DNA of 64,000 nt, from the NCBI GenBank assembly GCA_965242895.1, contig OZ251507.1, forward strand, positions 2,604,001 to 2,668,000, written 5' to 3'. Below, piece by piece: positions 52,480-61,215 of this stretch. The stretch is from CATQHL01 sp965242895 (GTDB lineage: Bacteria > Actinomycetota > Acidimicrobiia > Acidimicrobiales > CATQHL01). Each line of letters starts with the position of its first letter. Within the stretch, counting starts at the first letter, position 1. Under the pieces are notes generated by a model that ran no database searches, had not been told where the DNA came from, and was given only the letters and a program-made list of their open reading frames with translations. A program made the translations under genes and the position numbers.

Positions 52480-52660
52480 CGCAGTGAGCTAAGCCAAGGG
52501 GCTAGCCGAAGGCGAGCTAGGCAGGGCTCTAGGCAGGGCTAAGGAGGAGAGAGAGCTAACCGAAGGGGGCTAGCAAGAGGGGCTAGAAGGGGGGGGAAGG
52601 CTAGCCGGATGCGGGAGGGGGGAGAGCTAGCCGAAGGGGTCTAGGGAAAGCTAGCCGGAT
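52480..52660 (+). repeat. GCTAGCCGAAGG-type repeats
   Basis: GCTAGCCG or GCTAACCG units occur near 52501, 52555, 52600, 52626 and 52650. The copies at 52553 and 52624 are 71 bp apart. The last one contains the stop codon of the minus-strand membrane protein gene. Confidence 0.7.
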
Positions 52661-53100
52661 GTGAAACTGGCGGCCAGCAGAAGCGCCGCCAGCGCTGACA
52701 GAGACGCCAGAGAGGCGAAAATAGCGCGCTCGGGAGCCCGCTTAGCCCTGCCGTGCAGCCAGGCCCCGACACCCGAGAGCGCCACCAGGATAAGCTTCGC
52801 AAAGAAGCCCACCTTCCACCCCAGGGAGGTTTCGCTCCAGTCCCCTGCGATGGCTGCTACGTTCCAGATGCCGGTTATTATCGCCAGGGCGTAGAATGGC
52901 CAGGCGACCTTGCTGAAGCGTCGGGCGATTTTTTGCGTAACGGTCGGTTCGCCTTCGGGAACGCTGACCTGTGCGCTGACTTTGCGGACCAGTGGGATGA
53001 GCCCCGCCACCACTATCTGTCCGCCTATCCATACCGAAACGCTCAGCAGATGAAGGAAACTTCGTATGGCGTCTACGTCGAGTGCAAAACTTCGGCTCAT
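52651..53100 (-). CDS. CopD-like small integral membrane protein
   Basis: A 149-residue protein with four predicted spans. The first, FLHLLSVSVWIGGQIVVAGL (residues ~15-34), has the His and WIGG pattern of the CopD/DUF2269 superfamily of possible copper- or haem-related membrane proteins. Later spans are FYALAIITGIWNVAAIAG, GFFAKLILVALSGVGAWL and SLSALAALLLAASF. A loop with KIARRFSKVAWP precedes span 2. It lacks the other CopD domains, so metal transport is uncertain. Its 3' end lies in a repeat cluster; a divergent gene starts at 53241. Confidence 0.7.
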   Translation of the reverse strand: MSRSFALDVDAIRSFLHLLSVSVWIGGQIVVAGLIPLVRKVSAQVSVPEGEPTVTQKIARRFSKVAWPFYALAIITGIWNVAAIAGDWSETSLGWKVGFFAKLILVALSGVGAWLHGRAKRAPERAIFASLASLSALAALLLAASFTSG

Positions 53101-53240
53101 CGATTCGCTCCTTTCACGCGACCCGAATCGGTGAGATCCGGGGGTGCTTCGACAACGGCTGATTCGGGCTTATCCAAGCGACTATAGGGTAATTCCCCCA
53201 ACCTAAGATTCCACGAGAGGGCAAGAGAGGCGGAAAACTC

Positions 53241-53975
53241 GTGAAACTATCCAAGGCAGAGTACATAGAGGCCACATCCCGGGAAGGGGAGACGGTCGCA
53301 TCGTTGATTGCCCCGGAGCGCCTGACAGCGGAGGTGCCAGGCTGCCCCGGCTGGGATCTGGAACGCTTGGCGGCTCACATGGGTCGGCTGTATTTTGCCG
53401 TGGCCGAGCAGATCAGGCGCAGAGCGACTTCACGGATACCCAAGGAAGAAGTCCCTCACCCGCCCGCAGGCGCCGCCATAAGCGGGTGGTTCAGAGAGTC
53501 TCTGGCGGGTCTGCTGGAACAGTTGGAGTCCCTAGAGCCCGACGAGGAGATCTGGTCTTGGGCGAACGACAAGAGCGGTGGCTTCTATCACCGCCGCATG
53601 GCGCACGAGACCGCCATCCACCGCTGGGACGCGCAGTCGGCGCTCGGCGCTCCCGAAGGGCTCGACAGCGACTTCGCCGCAGACGGCGTGGACGAGATGC
53701 TTTACGTGGTTATTCCCTTCATGCAGAAGCTGCGAAACGCCGCTCGACCGGAAGGCAGCCTGCACCTGCACCGCACCGACGGGGCGGGGGAGTGGCTGTG
53801 CTGGATGCAGGACGACCGCCTTTGCGTGAAGAGCGAACACGTCCGAGCGGATGCTGCCGTGCAGGGAAGCGCCGAGCAGTTGATACTTGCGCTGTGGGAG
53901 CGCATCGGGCTTGACGACCTCAAGGTCTTCGGAGACAGGGCGGTCGCCGAGGCTTGGATGGCAGTCAGTTCATGA
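53241..53975 (+). CDS. Maleylpyruvate isomerase (MDMPI) family protein
   Basis: A 244-residue DinB-like four-helix-bundle protein of the mycothiol-dependent maleylpyruvate isomerase N-terminal family: VPGCPGWDLERLAAHMGRLY near residue 34-53 with a conserved His, and HRRMAHETAIHRWDAQSALG near residue 116-135 with further metal-site His. The C-terminal ~80 residues match the family's accessory domain (LHLHRTDGAGEWL..., QGSAEQLILALW). Actinobacteria have many such proteins; most probably use mycothiol as cofactor, with unknown substrates. The GTG start at 53241 is preceded by GAGAGGCGG. Confidence 0.85.
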   Translation: MKLSKAEYIEATSREGETVASLIAPERLTAEVPGCPGWDLERLAAHMGRLYFAVAEQIRRRATSRIPKEEVPHPPAGAAISGWFRESLAGLLEQLESLEPDEEIWSWANDKSGGFYHRRMAHETAIHRWDAQSALGAPEGLDSDFAADGVDEMLYVVIPFMQKLRNAARPEGSLHLHRTDGAGEWLCWMQDDRLCVKSEHVRADAAVQGSAEQLILALWERIGLDDLKVFGDRAVAEAWMAVSS

Positions 53976-54112
53976 ACTTCGCCCAGTTCGCCCAGTTCGG
54001 CGCACGCAGATCACGCAGCGCAGACAGCGCAGACGGCGCGCGCAGCGCCTCAGGCAGAGAGCTTCAACCCAGGCAGAGAGCTTCAATCCGAAGCGGATAA
54101 GTGCGGAGTGGG

Positions 54113-54844
54113 ATGGGAATGAATTCTCTGGGGGACGAGGAAACGCAGCCGGAATCCGAAACGGCGGGGGTGTTCAGCCGACCGCCCTCCGACGCCGACG
54201 ACCTGATCCTGCCTTGGTGGGTCGGCTACGACGCTCTTCTGGCGGTCGCTGCCTTCCTCATCTTCAACAGATGGGTCAGTCTCACGGCGGCGATCATCGC
54301 CACCACGCTGGTAGGCGTGGCTTCAGCCGTCCTGAGGGTTCGGTTGGGGGTCGCTGTCGGAGCGCTGCTGCCGATCGTCATCGTCGCGGTGCTGGTCAGG
54401 GGTGTGTTCGGAATCCTCACCGGCGAGGAGGACGTCTATTTCGGAATCGGAATCTTCTACAAGTACTGCATAGCGCTGGGAGTGGTTCTCTCGGTGCCCT
54501 TGAAATGGCGGTTATTGGACCTCTCCATTCGAAGGACCCTGGGCATCGATGATGCAGTCTGCCGCTTGCCAGAGTTCCGTAAGCCGGTGGACAGGACGCT
54601 CATTTCTTTCGGGGTGCTGCTCGCCGGTTCCGCCACGCTCGACATCTGGCTGCTGGATAGGGCCTCAGCCAATTCTTACGTGCTGATCCGGCTGCTGATC
54701 AACTGGCCCATGTACGTGTTTGCGGCGGCGGTCGGAATGTATTTCCTGGCTAGAAGCCTGGCGCGTATCCCGGGTTATCCAGGGCTGATTGTCCTGCTGG
54801 AGGCGCAGGCTGAAAGGAAGCGCGCTCATCATCGCCGCAAGTAG
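54113..54844 (+). CDS. DUF3159-like integral membrane protein
   Basis: A protein of ~243 residues with six predicted spans: LLAVAAFLIFNRWVSLTAAI, then GVAVGALLPIVIVAVLVRGV, IFYKYCIALGVVLSV, LISFGVLLAGSATLDIWLL and LINWPMYVFAAAVGMYFLA. Motifs such as YFGIGIFYKY, FRKPVDRTL and the C-terminal YPGLIVLLEAQAERKR suggest the actinobacterial DUF3159 group; function unknown. ATG 54113, with CGGAG five bases upstream, is preferred to GTG 54101 and ATG 54119. It precedes the ABC transporter genes by 119 bp in the same direction. Confidence 0.7.
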   Translation: MGMNSLGDEETQPESETAGVFSRPPSDADDLILPWWVGYDALLAVAAFLIFNRWVSLTAAIIATTLVGVASAVLRVRLGVAVGALLPIVIVAVLVRGVFGILTGEEDVYFGIGIFYKYCIALGVVLSVPLKWRLLDLSIRRTLGIDDAVCRLPEFRKPVDRTLISFGVLLAGSATLDIWLLDRASANSYVLIRLLINWPMYVFAAAVGMYFLARSLARIPGYPGLIVLLEAQAERKRAHHRRK

Positions 54845-54963
54845 CCTGGCCGCGCTTCTGAGACTTCCCAAATCTCCCAGCTGCGAACCTCGCAGCCGCG
54901 CAGTGGGTACGCGGCGGTGCGTCCCGGTTGAGGGGCGGTGCGTTTCCTTCAGCGGTCGAGAAA

Positions 54964-55905
54964 GTGGGTGATTCTTTGCCCTCGCACAGCCCGAGCGCCG
55001 TCATTGAGGTGCGAGACCTCACCAAGAACTACGGAGAGGTCGAAGCTGTACGCGGCATTTCATTCGAAGTCGCCGCTGGCGAAGTCTTCGCTCTGCTAGG
55101 CCCGAACGGGGCCGGCAAATCGACCACCGTGGAAATCATGGAAGGCCACCGCGAGCCCAGCGGGGGAGAGGTAAGGGTCTTGGGTTTCGACCCTTCGCAG
55201 CGCAAACGGGATTTCCGCGAGCGGATTGGCGTAGTGCCTCAGGAGACCTGGCAGGGCGGGGAACTGACCGTCGGCGACACCTTGGCGTTTACGGGCGTCG
55301 CCTATCCGCGCCAGCTCGCCATCGAAGTGGTCCTGGAGTTGGTAGGGCTGGAAGACAAGCGCAAGCGCCGAGTCAAGTCCCTTTCCGGCGGAGAGCGCCG
55401 CCGGCTGGAGTTGGGATTGGCCCTGATCGGGGATCCCGACCTGATCTTCCTGGACGAGCCGACCACCGGCTTTGATCCGGCAGCTCGACGCCGCGCCTGG
55501 GAGACGGTGGACGGGCTCCGCGACCTGGGCAAGACCATCCTGCTCACCACCCACTACATGGAGGAGGCCCAGTATCTGGCGGATCGGATAGCGATACTGA
55601 GCGCCGGGAAGATAGCGGTCTCTGGTTCGCTTGATGTCCTTCTGGAAAAACAGCGCCCGACGCTGAACTTCAAGCTGCCGGCGGGCTTCGACCCAGGGGA
55701 ACTTCCCGAACGCCTGCGGGCAGGACTCGACCCCGCAGGGAGGGCGGTAGAGGTTTTTCTGGAACGCCCCACCGCCGATCTGGCGGAGATCACGGGATGG
55801 GCGGCCGGTCGCAGTCTGGAGCTGGATGACCTGAGCGTCAAGAATCCAAGCCTGGAGGAGATTTATCTGTCGCTGGTCGGCGAAGGAAAGCCCCTCGACC
55901 AATGA
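54964..55905 (+). CDS. ABC transporter ATP-binding protein (ABC-2 type exporter)
   Basis: A full ABC ATPase: Walker A LGPNGAGKSTT, Q-loop GVVPQETWQG, signature SLSGGERRRLELG, Walker B LIFLDEPTTGFDP and H-loop TTHYMEEAQYL, followed by a ~90-residue C-terminal regulatory part of the kind found in drug or lipid exporters (DrrA/NodI-like). GTG 54964 is chosen; TTG 54928 and TTG 54976 are alternatives. The stop overlaps the start of the permease (ATGA), so the two are one exporter. The substrate is unknown; the amphipathic peptide at 52317 is a possible but unproven cargo. Confidence 0.9.
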   Translation: MGDSLPSHSPSAVIEVRDLTKNYGEVEAVRGISFEVAAGEVFALLGPNGAGKSTTVEIMEGHREPSGGEVRVLGFDPSQRKRDFRERIGVVPQETWQGGELTVGDTLAFTGVAYPRQLAIEVVLELVGLEDKRKRRVKSLSGGERRRLELGLALIGDPDLIFLDEPTTGFDPAARRRAWETVDGLRDLGKTILLTTHYMEEAQYLADRIAILSAGKIAVSGSLDVLLEKQRPTLNFKLPAGFDPGELPERLRAGLDPAGRAVEVFLERPTADLAEITGWAAGRSLELDDLSVKNPSLEEIYLSLVGEGKPLDQ

Positions 55906-56831
55906 GTTCGGAAACGGCTGAACCCCCCAAGCCGGGCGCCCCCCCCAAGCCGGCCAATCCCCCCAAGCCGACGGAACCCCCCCGGCGGGAAGGGGATGCG
56001 CCTGGGCGCAGGCCAAGCAGTCTGCGCCTGGTCTGGACGTGGCTGTTCGTCTATCAGATCAACATCTGGCGGACGCCGGTGGCGACCTTCTTCACCCTGG
56101 CCTTCCCCCTCATGATGTTCGTACTGCTGGCGTCGCTGATAAGCGGTTCTGTGGATGTCGAGGGAACAGAGGTGCCCTTGGCGCAGTTCTACGCCGTGGG
56201 CATAGGCAGTTTCGCTGCCGCCACTGCCACCTACACCAACCTCTGCATCGGCTTGTCGATACAGAGGGATGAAGGATTCCTCAAACGAATCCGCTCTACC
56301 CCCACGCCCAGTTGGGCGTATCTGACCGGAACCGTGGCTTCGAGCGTCCTGCTCGCCTTTGCGGCGTTCGTGTTGATGATCGTCGTAGGGGTAGCCGCCT
56401 TCGACGTTTCACTCCCGACGGCGACGCAGTTTCCGGTGGCGCTGGCCGTCTTCTTCTTCGGCACCGCCACTTTCGCCGCCATGGGGCTGGCCATGTGTTC
56501 CGTCGCTCCCAGCGCAGCTGCGGCGCCCGCGCTGGCCAACGCAACCATCCTTCCGATGGCGTTCGTCTCTGATGTTTTCCTGCCCGTAGGCAACGCTCCG
56601 GCCTGGCTGCAGATCATCGGCGATATCACCCCGCTCAAGCCGTTCGTGAGCATGCTCTCGAAGTCCGTGAACCCTTTCTTGGTCGAAGCCCCCTGGGAAT
56701 GGACGGAGGTAGTGGTCATGGCGTCCTGGCTGCTCGGGGCGACCATGGTGGCGAGCCGCTTCTTCCGCTGGCTTCCTCCGACCGGGGGCAGGAGCCTCAA
56801 GGGGCCGAGGCTCCGTTCCAGGCTGAGCTAG
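55902..56831 (+). CDS. ABC-2 type exporter permease
   Basis: A 309-residue partner of the preceding ATPase. A Pro/Lys-rich cytoplasmic lead with repeats (PPKPANPPKPTEPP) covers residues 1-45. Six spans follow: FFTLAFPLMMFVLLASLISG, a segment with TATYTNLCIGLSIQRDEGFLKR (the coupling helix QRDEGFLKRIRSTP), then VLLAFAAFVLMIVVGVAAF, FFFGTATFAAMGLAMC, an ILPMAFVSDVFLP motif typical of the family, and a last span near residue 270-290. It ends four bases inside the convergent fbiD/cofC gene. Confidence 0.9.
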   Translation: MSSETAEPPKPGAPPKPANPPKPTEPPRREGDAPGRRPSSLRLVWTWLFVYQINIWRTPVATFFTLAFPLMMFVLLASLISGSVDVEGTEVPLAQFYAVGIGSFAAATATYTNLCIGLSIQRDEGFLKRIRSTPTPSWAYLTGTVASSVLLAFAAFVLMIVVGVAAFDVSLPTATQFPVALAVFFFGTATFAAMGLAMCSVAPSAAAAPALANATILPMAFVSDVFLPVGNAPAWLQIIGDITPLKPFVSMLSKSVNPFLVEAPWEWTEVVVMASWLLGATMVASRFFRWLPPTGGRSLKGPRLRSRLS

Positions 56832-57409
56832 TCCAAGCCCAGCCTTCTGAGTTCGGCTAGGTCTTCGGGCGTATCCACGTCCCAGGCCAGGTCAGGGTCT
56901 CGGATTTTCTTCAGCTTCAGACCCAGGCGACGCGCCTCCGCGCAGTGCCTAGCGAAAGAAGCCGCTCCGTAGGAGAATTGGAAATCCCGCGCCCGCGACG
57001 GCACGCACAGCACGTTCGTTCCGTCTTCTGTGCGGTCTCCTACGGCGGTGACCCCGTCGAACCCTGCGAGGTGCTCGAAGCCTGCGGCCCGGGGCAGGTC
57101 GCCGTGGGCGACGATCACCTCCTCCCAGCCCAGGGAACTCAGATGGGAAAAACCGCTCGCCGCTGCGCTGTTCAGTCCCCTTTCAGGGCAGCAAATAACC
57201 TCGGCTCCCTGACTTTCCGCCCAGGCCGCCACCTCATCGTCTTCGCAGACCACCCAGACCGCCAGAGGGGAGGCGCTCTTGATGACGCCCGCAGCGAGAC
57301 GCCTGACCAGGCAATTGCGGGCGTCCGGGCTAAGTTCTGCTGCGAGGCGCAGCTTGGCCTGGCCGAAAGCCTTGAGAGGGACGAGCACCGCTGCGCCTTC
57401 AGCACGCAC
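56828..57409 (-). CDS. fbiD: Phosphoenolpyruvate / 2-phospho-L-lactate guanylyltransferase (F420 synthesis)
   Basis: A 193-residue nucleotidyltransferase of the CofC/FbiD family, activating PEP (actinobacteria) or 2-phospholactate (archaea) with GTP for coenzyme F420. Key segments are AVLVPLKAFGQAKLRLA at the N-terminus (GTP site), VIVAHGDLPRAAGFEHL, VTAVGDRTEDGTNVLCVP and WDVDTPEDLAELRRLGL at the C-terminus. The GTG start at 57409 lies eight bases after TACACT, a likely -10. Convergent with the exporter permease, stops overlapping. It implies the organism makes F420; the other F420 genes are not in view. Confidence 0.88.
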   Translation of the reverse strand: MRAEGAAVLVPLKAFGQAKLRLAAELSPDARNCLVRRLAAGVIKSASPLAVWVVCEDDEVAAWAESQGAEVICCPERGLNSAAASGFSHLSSLGWEEVIVAHGDLPRAAGFEHLAGFDGVTAVGDRTEDGTNVLCVPSRARDFQFSYGAASFARHCAEARRLGLKLKKIRDPDLAWDVDTPEDLAELRRLGLD

Positions 57410-57461
57410 TCCGTGCGAGTGTAGTCAAGGTCTCAGGGCTGTTCCGTCCGCCTCTCCCATT

Positions 57462-57467
57462 TATGCT
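57462..57467 (+). promoter_or_regulatory. -10 hexamer of the CoA-transferase gene (leaderless type)
   Basis: TATGCT ends six bases before ATG 57474, so transcription would begin at the start codon. No Shine-Dalgarno is present, supporting this start over a longer in-frame reading from 57279. Confidence 0.5.
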
Positions 57468-57473
57468 TTGCCC

Positions 57474-58712
57474 ATGAATTCCCAGCCGCAGAACCGACCT
57501 TGGCGCTCCTCTGAGCGAGACAGACCTTCGCCGGACGCCCCTCCGCTGGCTGGAGTCCGGGTCTTGGACATTTCCACCGCCCTAGCCTCGCCGATGGCCT
57601 CCGGCATCCTGGCCGATCAGGGGGCAGACGTCATCAAGCTCGAACCACCCCCGCCAGGGGACGTGATCCGTCACATCGGCCCGGCCGCAGGGGGGGTGTC
57701 GGGCTTGTATCAGATGGCCAACCGATCCAAGCGTGCGGCCACGGTCGACTTTCGCAGCGCGGAGGGACGCCGCCTAGTCATGGCCCTAGCTGAAGGCGCT
57801 GACCTCGTCTTCATGAACTTCCGGCCGGGCGTGGCGGAGCGCCTGGGGTTGTCTCCGGACGACCTGACGGCGGTCAATCCCGAGCTCATAGTGATCTGGG
57901 TGACCGGCTTCGGTCTGGACGGGCCGTACGCCTCCCGCCCTGCATACGACGGCATCATCCAGGCGATGTCCGGCTTTGCGGCGCTCGAAGCCGACGAGGA
58001 GACGGGCAAGCCGCACAACCTCCGTCATACCGTCTCCGACAAACTGGCCGCTCTCTACGCCGTCCAGGCAGCCACAGCTGCCTTGCTGGCGCGCGATCGT
58101 GGAGCCGGCGGGCAGATAGTGGAAGTCTCCATGCTGGAGGTTTCCGCTGCCTTTCTGTGGGTCGACGCAGCGGGCAGGGAGACCCTGCTGGACTACGAGG
58201 GGTCGCAGCGCTCCGATCCGGGGGCTCACGTGAAACCGCTGCAGACCTCCGACGGATGGATATACATCGTGGCGCTCACTGACGCTCAATTTGCGGGTCT
58301 GTGCCGCTCCCTGGAAGTGCCGATGGGCGAGGAAATCTCCACCATGGGCGGCAGGCATCGGAACAAGAAGGCCGCCGGGGAAGCGTGGAGGGAAATCCGC
58401 CGCCGCCTTGCGGTGATGTCCACCGAAGACGCCCGCCGCCTTCTCGACGCAGAGGACGTGCCGAACAGCCCGGCAGTGCCGCTCCGAGAGCTGCCCAGAG
58501 ACCCGCATCTGCAAGAGCGGGGCTTCTTCCTAGAAACCGACGACACTCCAGCCGGGCGGATGCGCCAAGTCCTCCCGCCGGTGCGCTTCTGGGGCACGCC
58601 GACCGCCCCAGGAGTGAGCGCTCCCCCCCCAGGGCGCGACACCGCTGCGATCCTGGCCGAGCTAGACGGCTTCGACTCTGAGGCGCTGCGATCCGCCGGA
58701 GTGGTCAGCTGA
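57474..58712 (+). CDS. CaiB/BaiF (class III) CoA-transferase
   Basis: A 412-residue enzyme moving CoA between carboxylic acids. Landmarks are PLAGVRVLDISTALASPMAS, LADQGADVIKLEPPPPGDVIR, NRSKRAATVDFRSAEGRR, ADLVFMNFRPGVAERLGL and VNPELIVIWVTGFGLDGPYA with a catalytic-type Asp after VNP..GFG, then a second domain with SGFAALEADEETGKPH and GQIVEVSMLEVSAAFLW. The substrate pair is not predictable. ATG 57474 is set by the leaderless promoter and the family N-terminus. Monocistronic: fbiD diverges upstream and gpsA has its own promoter. Confidence 0.9.
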   Translation: MNSQPQNRPWRSSERDRPSPDAPPLAGVRVLDISTALASPMASGILADQGADVIKLEPPPPGDVIRHIGPAAGGVSGLYQMANRSKRAATVDFRSAEGRRLVMALAEGADLVFMNFRPGVAERLGLSPDDLTAVNPELIVIWVTGFGLDGPYASRPAYDGIIQAMSGFAALEADEETGKPHNLRHTVSDKLAALYAVQAATAALLARDRGAGGQIVEVSMLEVSAAFLWVDAAGRETLLDYEGSQRSDPGAHVKPLQTSDGWIYIVALTDAQFAGLCRSLEVPMGEEISTMGGRHRNKKAAGEAWREIRRRLAVMSTEDARRLLDAEDVPNSPAVPLRELPRDPHLQERGFFLETDDTPAGRMRQVLPPVRFWGTPTAPGVSAPPPGRDTAAILAELDGFDSEALRSAGVVS

Positions 58713-58873
58713 CTTCGCCCTTCCTTGAACCGGCTGCGGGGGCGGGGCGCCCTGGTGATTGCTCGGCGGGCGTCTCGCCTCGCTGGGTCTTGCGGCGTGA
58801 GCGGCATGAGCATTGCTCGGGGATGGCTGCGTGGGTGACTGCGGGGTGACTGCGTCGTCGGTCGGTCAGCGAA

Positions 58874-58879
58874 TAATCT
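58874..58879 (+). promoter_or_regulatory. -10 hexamer of gpsA (leaderless type)
   Basis: TAATCT ends seven bases before ATG 58887; no ribosome site is present. Confidence 0.45.
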
Positions 58880-58886
58880 GCCCTGT

Positions 58887-59882
58887 ATGAGCAAGGTGGC
58901 CGTCTTGGGCGGCGGTTCCTGGGGAACGACCATGGCTTCCCTCATCGCCACCAAGGCGACTGTTCATATTTGGTGCAGGCGCTCAGCAGTAGCGAAGGAG
59001 ATCAACGAGTGCGCCACGAATCGGGATTACTTGGAAGGGTTTGATCTCAATCCTCGACTAAAGGCCTCCTCCGACCTTTCGTCGGTTCTGGAAGGGGCAG
59101 ACGTGGTGGCGGTGGCCGTTCCATCTCATGTGTTCCGCAGCGTGACGCGCCTGGCCGCTCCCTGTCTTCCTGCCGGCGTTCCGGTGGTGAGTTTGGCCAA
59201 AGGACTGGAGCCTGCCACGCACAGGCGCATGACAGAAATCGTTCTAGAAGAGGCCCCGAGACGCCCTGCGGGAGTCTTGACCGGGCCGAATCTGGCTCGG
59301 GAAGTGCTGGCAGGAGAATCGGCGGCCGCCGTCCTGGCTATGACCGATTCCTCCCTCGCAGAGGAGTTCAGGCCGCTGTTCTCGACCGAGGACTTCCGTG
59401 TCTATGTAACTGGGGACGTGGTGGGGTGCGAGTTGGCTGGAGCCTTGAAGAACGTGGTAGCCCTGGCGGTGGGCATGGCTGACGGCCTAGGGGTCTCCGA
59501 CAACACCCGGGCCGCCTTGATCACCAGAGGTCTGGAGGAACTGACTCGACTGGGGGTGGCGATGGGCGGAGAGCCGGCCACTTTCGCAGGGCTGGCCGGG
59601 ATGGGAGATCTGCTGGCCACGTGCCTCAGCCCGCAAAGCCGCAACCACTACGTGGGCGTGCAGCTAGGGCTCGGACGCAGCCTCAGGGAGATACTCGACT
59701 CCATGCGTCAGGTCGCAGAAGGCCCAGGAACCACAGGAGCAGTGCTGGAGATGGCGGCTGAGCACGACGTCTACGTTCCGATCGCCACCGAACTTCAGGC
59801 AGTATTCGACGGACGCCGCAGCCCGGAAGTCGCCTATCGGCATCTCTGGGGAGAACTGGCCGCCCAGGAATGGGGCAGCTAG
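58887..59882 (+). CDS. gpsA: Glycerol-3-phosphate dehydrogenase [NAD(P)+]
   Basis: Reduces dihydroxyacetone phosphate to sn-glycerol 3-phosphate for phospholipid synthesis. The N-terminal Rossmann motif is VAVLGGGSWGTTMASLIA; VSLAKGLEPATHRRMTEI, LTGPNLAREVLAGESAAAV, the catalytic GALKNVVALAVGMADGLG, NTRAALITRGLEELTRLG and FAGLAGMGDLLATCLSPQSR follow in family order. The 331-residue length is standard. Its stop overlaps that of convergent rnhB by four bases. Confidence 0.95.
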   Translation: MSKVAVLGGGSWGTTMASLIATKATVHIWCRRSAVAKEINECATNRDYLEGFDLNPRLKASSDLSSVLEGADVVAVAVPSHVFRSVTRLAAPCLPAGVPVVSLAKGLEPATHRRMTEIVLEEAPRRPAGVLTGPNLAREVLAGESAAAVLAMTDSSLAEEFRPLFSTEDFRVYVTGDVVGCELAGALKNVVALAVGMADGLGVSDNTRAALITRGLEELTRLGVAMGGEPATFAGLAGMGDLLATCLSPQSRNHYVGVQLGLGRSLREILDSMRQVAEGPGTTGAVLEMAAEHDVYVPIATELQAVFDGRRSPEVAYRHLWGELAAQEWGS

Positions 59883-60496
59883 AGCGGGCTCAGATACTCC
59901 ATGAACGCCCAGGAACGCCGATGGATGGCGGTAGGCCCCCAGGCCGCTAGGGCTGCCCGATGACGAGGGCACGGGTAGCCCTTGTTTCGGGCGAAGTCGA
60001 ACTGCGGATAGTGCTCGGATTCTGCCGCCATCAAACGGTCGCGCCACGCCTTGGCTAACACGGACGCCGCCGCCACCGACAGGCAGGAGTCGTCTCCCCC
60101 CACGACCGTCTGCGCCTTTCCGTTGCCCACGAAATCCCACCTGCCGTCTACGATCGCTCGGTCGTAACCCTCTTCGAGGGAATCCAGGGCGCGCACAGCC
60201 GCCAGCCGCTGCGCTTCCGACATTCCTAGGCGGTCGCACTCAGAGGGATCGGCGCTCCCTACCGCCCAGCCGTGGGCGGCCTCGCTAATGAGCGGAAAGA
60301 GGCGCTCCCTTTCCTGCGGGCTGAGCTGTTTGGAATCTCGTATGCCGTCAGGCAGCGCTCGAGCGGTTTCCGCCTTCAAAGACACGACCCCGACTACCAG
60401 CGGGCCAGCCCAAGCCCCCCTGCCTACCTCGTCTAGACCCGCGACGATCAGCGCCCCCTGGCCCCAAAGACCCCGCTCCACATCTAAACCGGGCAT
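59879..60496 (-). CDS. rnhB: Ribonuclease HII
   Basis: Removes ribonucleotides from DNA and RNA-DNA hybrids. The active-site block IVAGLDEVGRGAWAGPLV (DEVGRG, residues 22-27), RDSKQLSPQERERLFPLI, AIVDGRWDFVGNGKAQT, GDDSCLSVAAASVLAKAWRD and FARNKGYPCPRHRAALAAWG show all four carboxylates and the substrate-sensing GRG. The 205-residue length is typical. The usual Tyr of the YP-HIR-HSW end is present as IHRRSWAF. Start ATG 60496. Confidence 0.94.
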   Translation of the reverse strand: MPGLDVERGLWGQGALIVAGLDEVGRGAWAGPLVVGVVSLKAETARALPDGIRDSKQLSPQERERLFPLISEAAHGWAVGSADPSECDRLGMSEAQRLAAVRALDSLEEGYDRAIVDGRWDFVGNGKAQTVVGGDDSCLSVAAASVLAKAWRDRLMAAESEHYPQFDFARNKGYPCPRHRAALAAWGPTAIHRRSWAFMEYLSPL

Positions 60497-60666
60497 GGTC
60501 GGCGGTATCCGGGCGGAGCGGTCGTCTGATGAGAATTCAAACTGTCTCAGCGAGGCTTCTCACGAGGGGTGTCTGGTCGAAGGCGGGGAAGAGCCGGAAC
60601 GTCTAGCCACCTTATTCCGCCGCCATTCCTGTCGTCGGGATGCCTAAACAAATAGCTAGCTGATGT

Positions 60667-60672
60667 TATGAT
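60667..60672 (+). promoter_or_regulatory. -10 hexamer of the NifU-N-like gene (leaderless type)
   Basis: TATGAT ends six bases before GTG 60679, in an AT-rich stretch (60650-60680). Confidence 0.5.
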
Positions 60673-60678
60673 TTTTGT

Positions 60679-61011
60679 GTGGGTCAACCGGTGACCGTCG
60701 TCCAGAAACCTTCTTCTCGCCCAGGCATTTTGCGCTTCGAGCTCAACCGCTCGCTCACCGGTATGGGGCATGAATACTACGAGTCCCTGCCTGAGGCCGC
60801 ATTGGATCGCCCCCCCGACGTCCTCGCCCGACGTCTGTTTGAGGAATTCGAGATCGACCGCATCCACGTGCACTCCAACATCGTCACCCTTGAGCTAAGT
60901 AAAGGGGCGTTCGGGAGGGGCATCAGGGAACTCATCGAAGAGCTTTTTATCTACTACAGGCAGGGATCGGAAGGGGTCACCCCCACGGAATCGTCCGAAT
61001 CAGCCGGATAG
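60679..61011 (+). CDS. NifU/Nfu N-terminal-domain-like protein
   Basis: A 110-residue protein resembling the Scaffold Nfu/NifU N-terminal domain: PSSRPGILRFELNRSLTGMG near residue 11-30, a middle LARRLFEEFEIDRIHVHSNI and VTLELSKGAFGRGIRELIEE near residue 69-88. The family's NFVTV-type strand is replaced by SNIVTLELSK. No Cys is present, so it does not itself hold an Fe-S cluster; actinobacteria often encode this domain alone, with unknown role. GTG 60679 coincides with the predicted transcription start. The permease gene follows about 150-200 bp later. Confidence 0.6.
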   Translation: MGQPVTVVQKPSSRPGILRFELNRSLTGMGHEYYESLPEAALDRPPDVLARRLFEEFEIDRIHVHSNIVTLELSKGAFGRGIRELIEELFIYYRQGSEGVTPTESSESAG

Positions 61012-61215
61012 TCCGCGGCCTGATCCGAGAACGGCCTGATCCGAGAGCGGAGCGCCCCTGCTTTCTCATTCCGAGTTCTGGAAGGAAGCGAGTTCCTGAG
61101 CGCTCTCGCTAGGCGCTTCGGACGCCTGTCCACGTCTGGAAAGCAGGAGACCTCCGAGCGGATCACATGGTGGCGGTACGTCCTGATCGGCCTGTTTGCG
61201 GGCTTCCTGTCGGGG

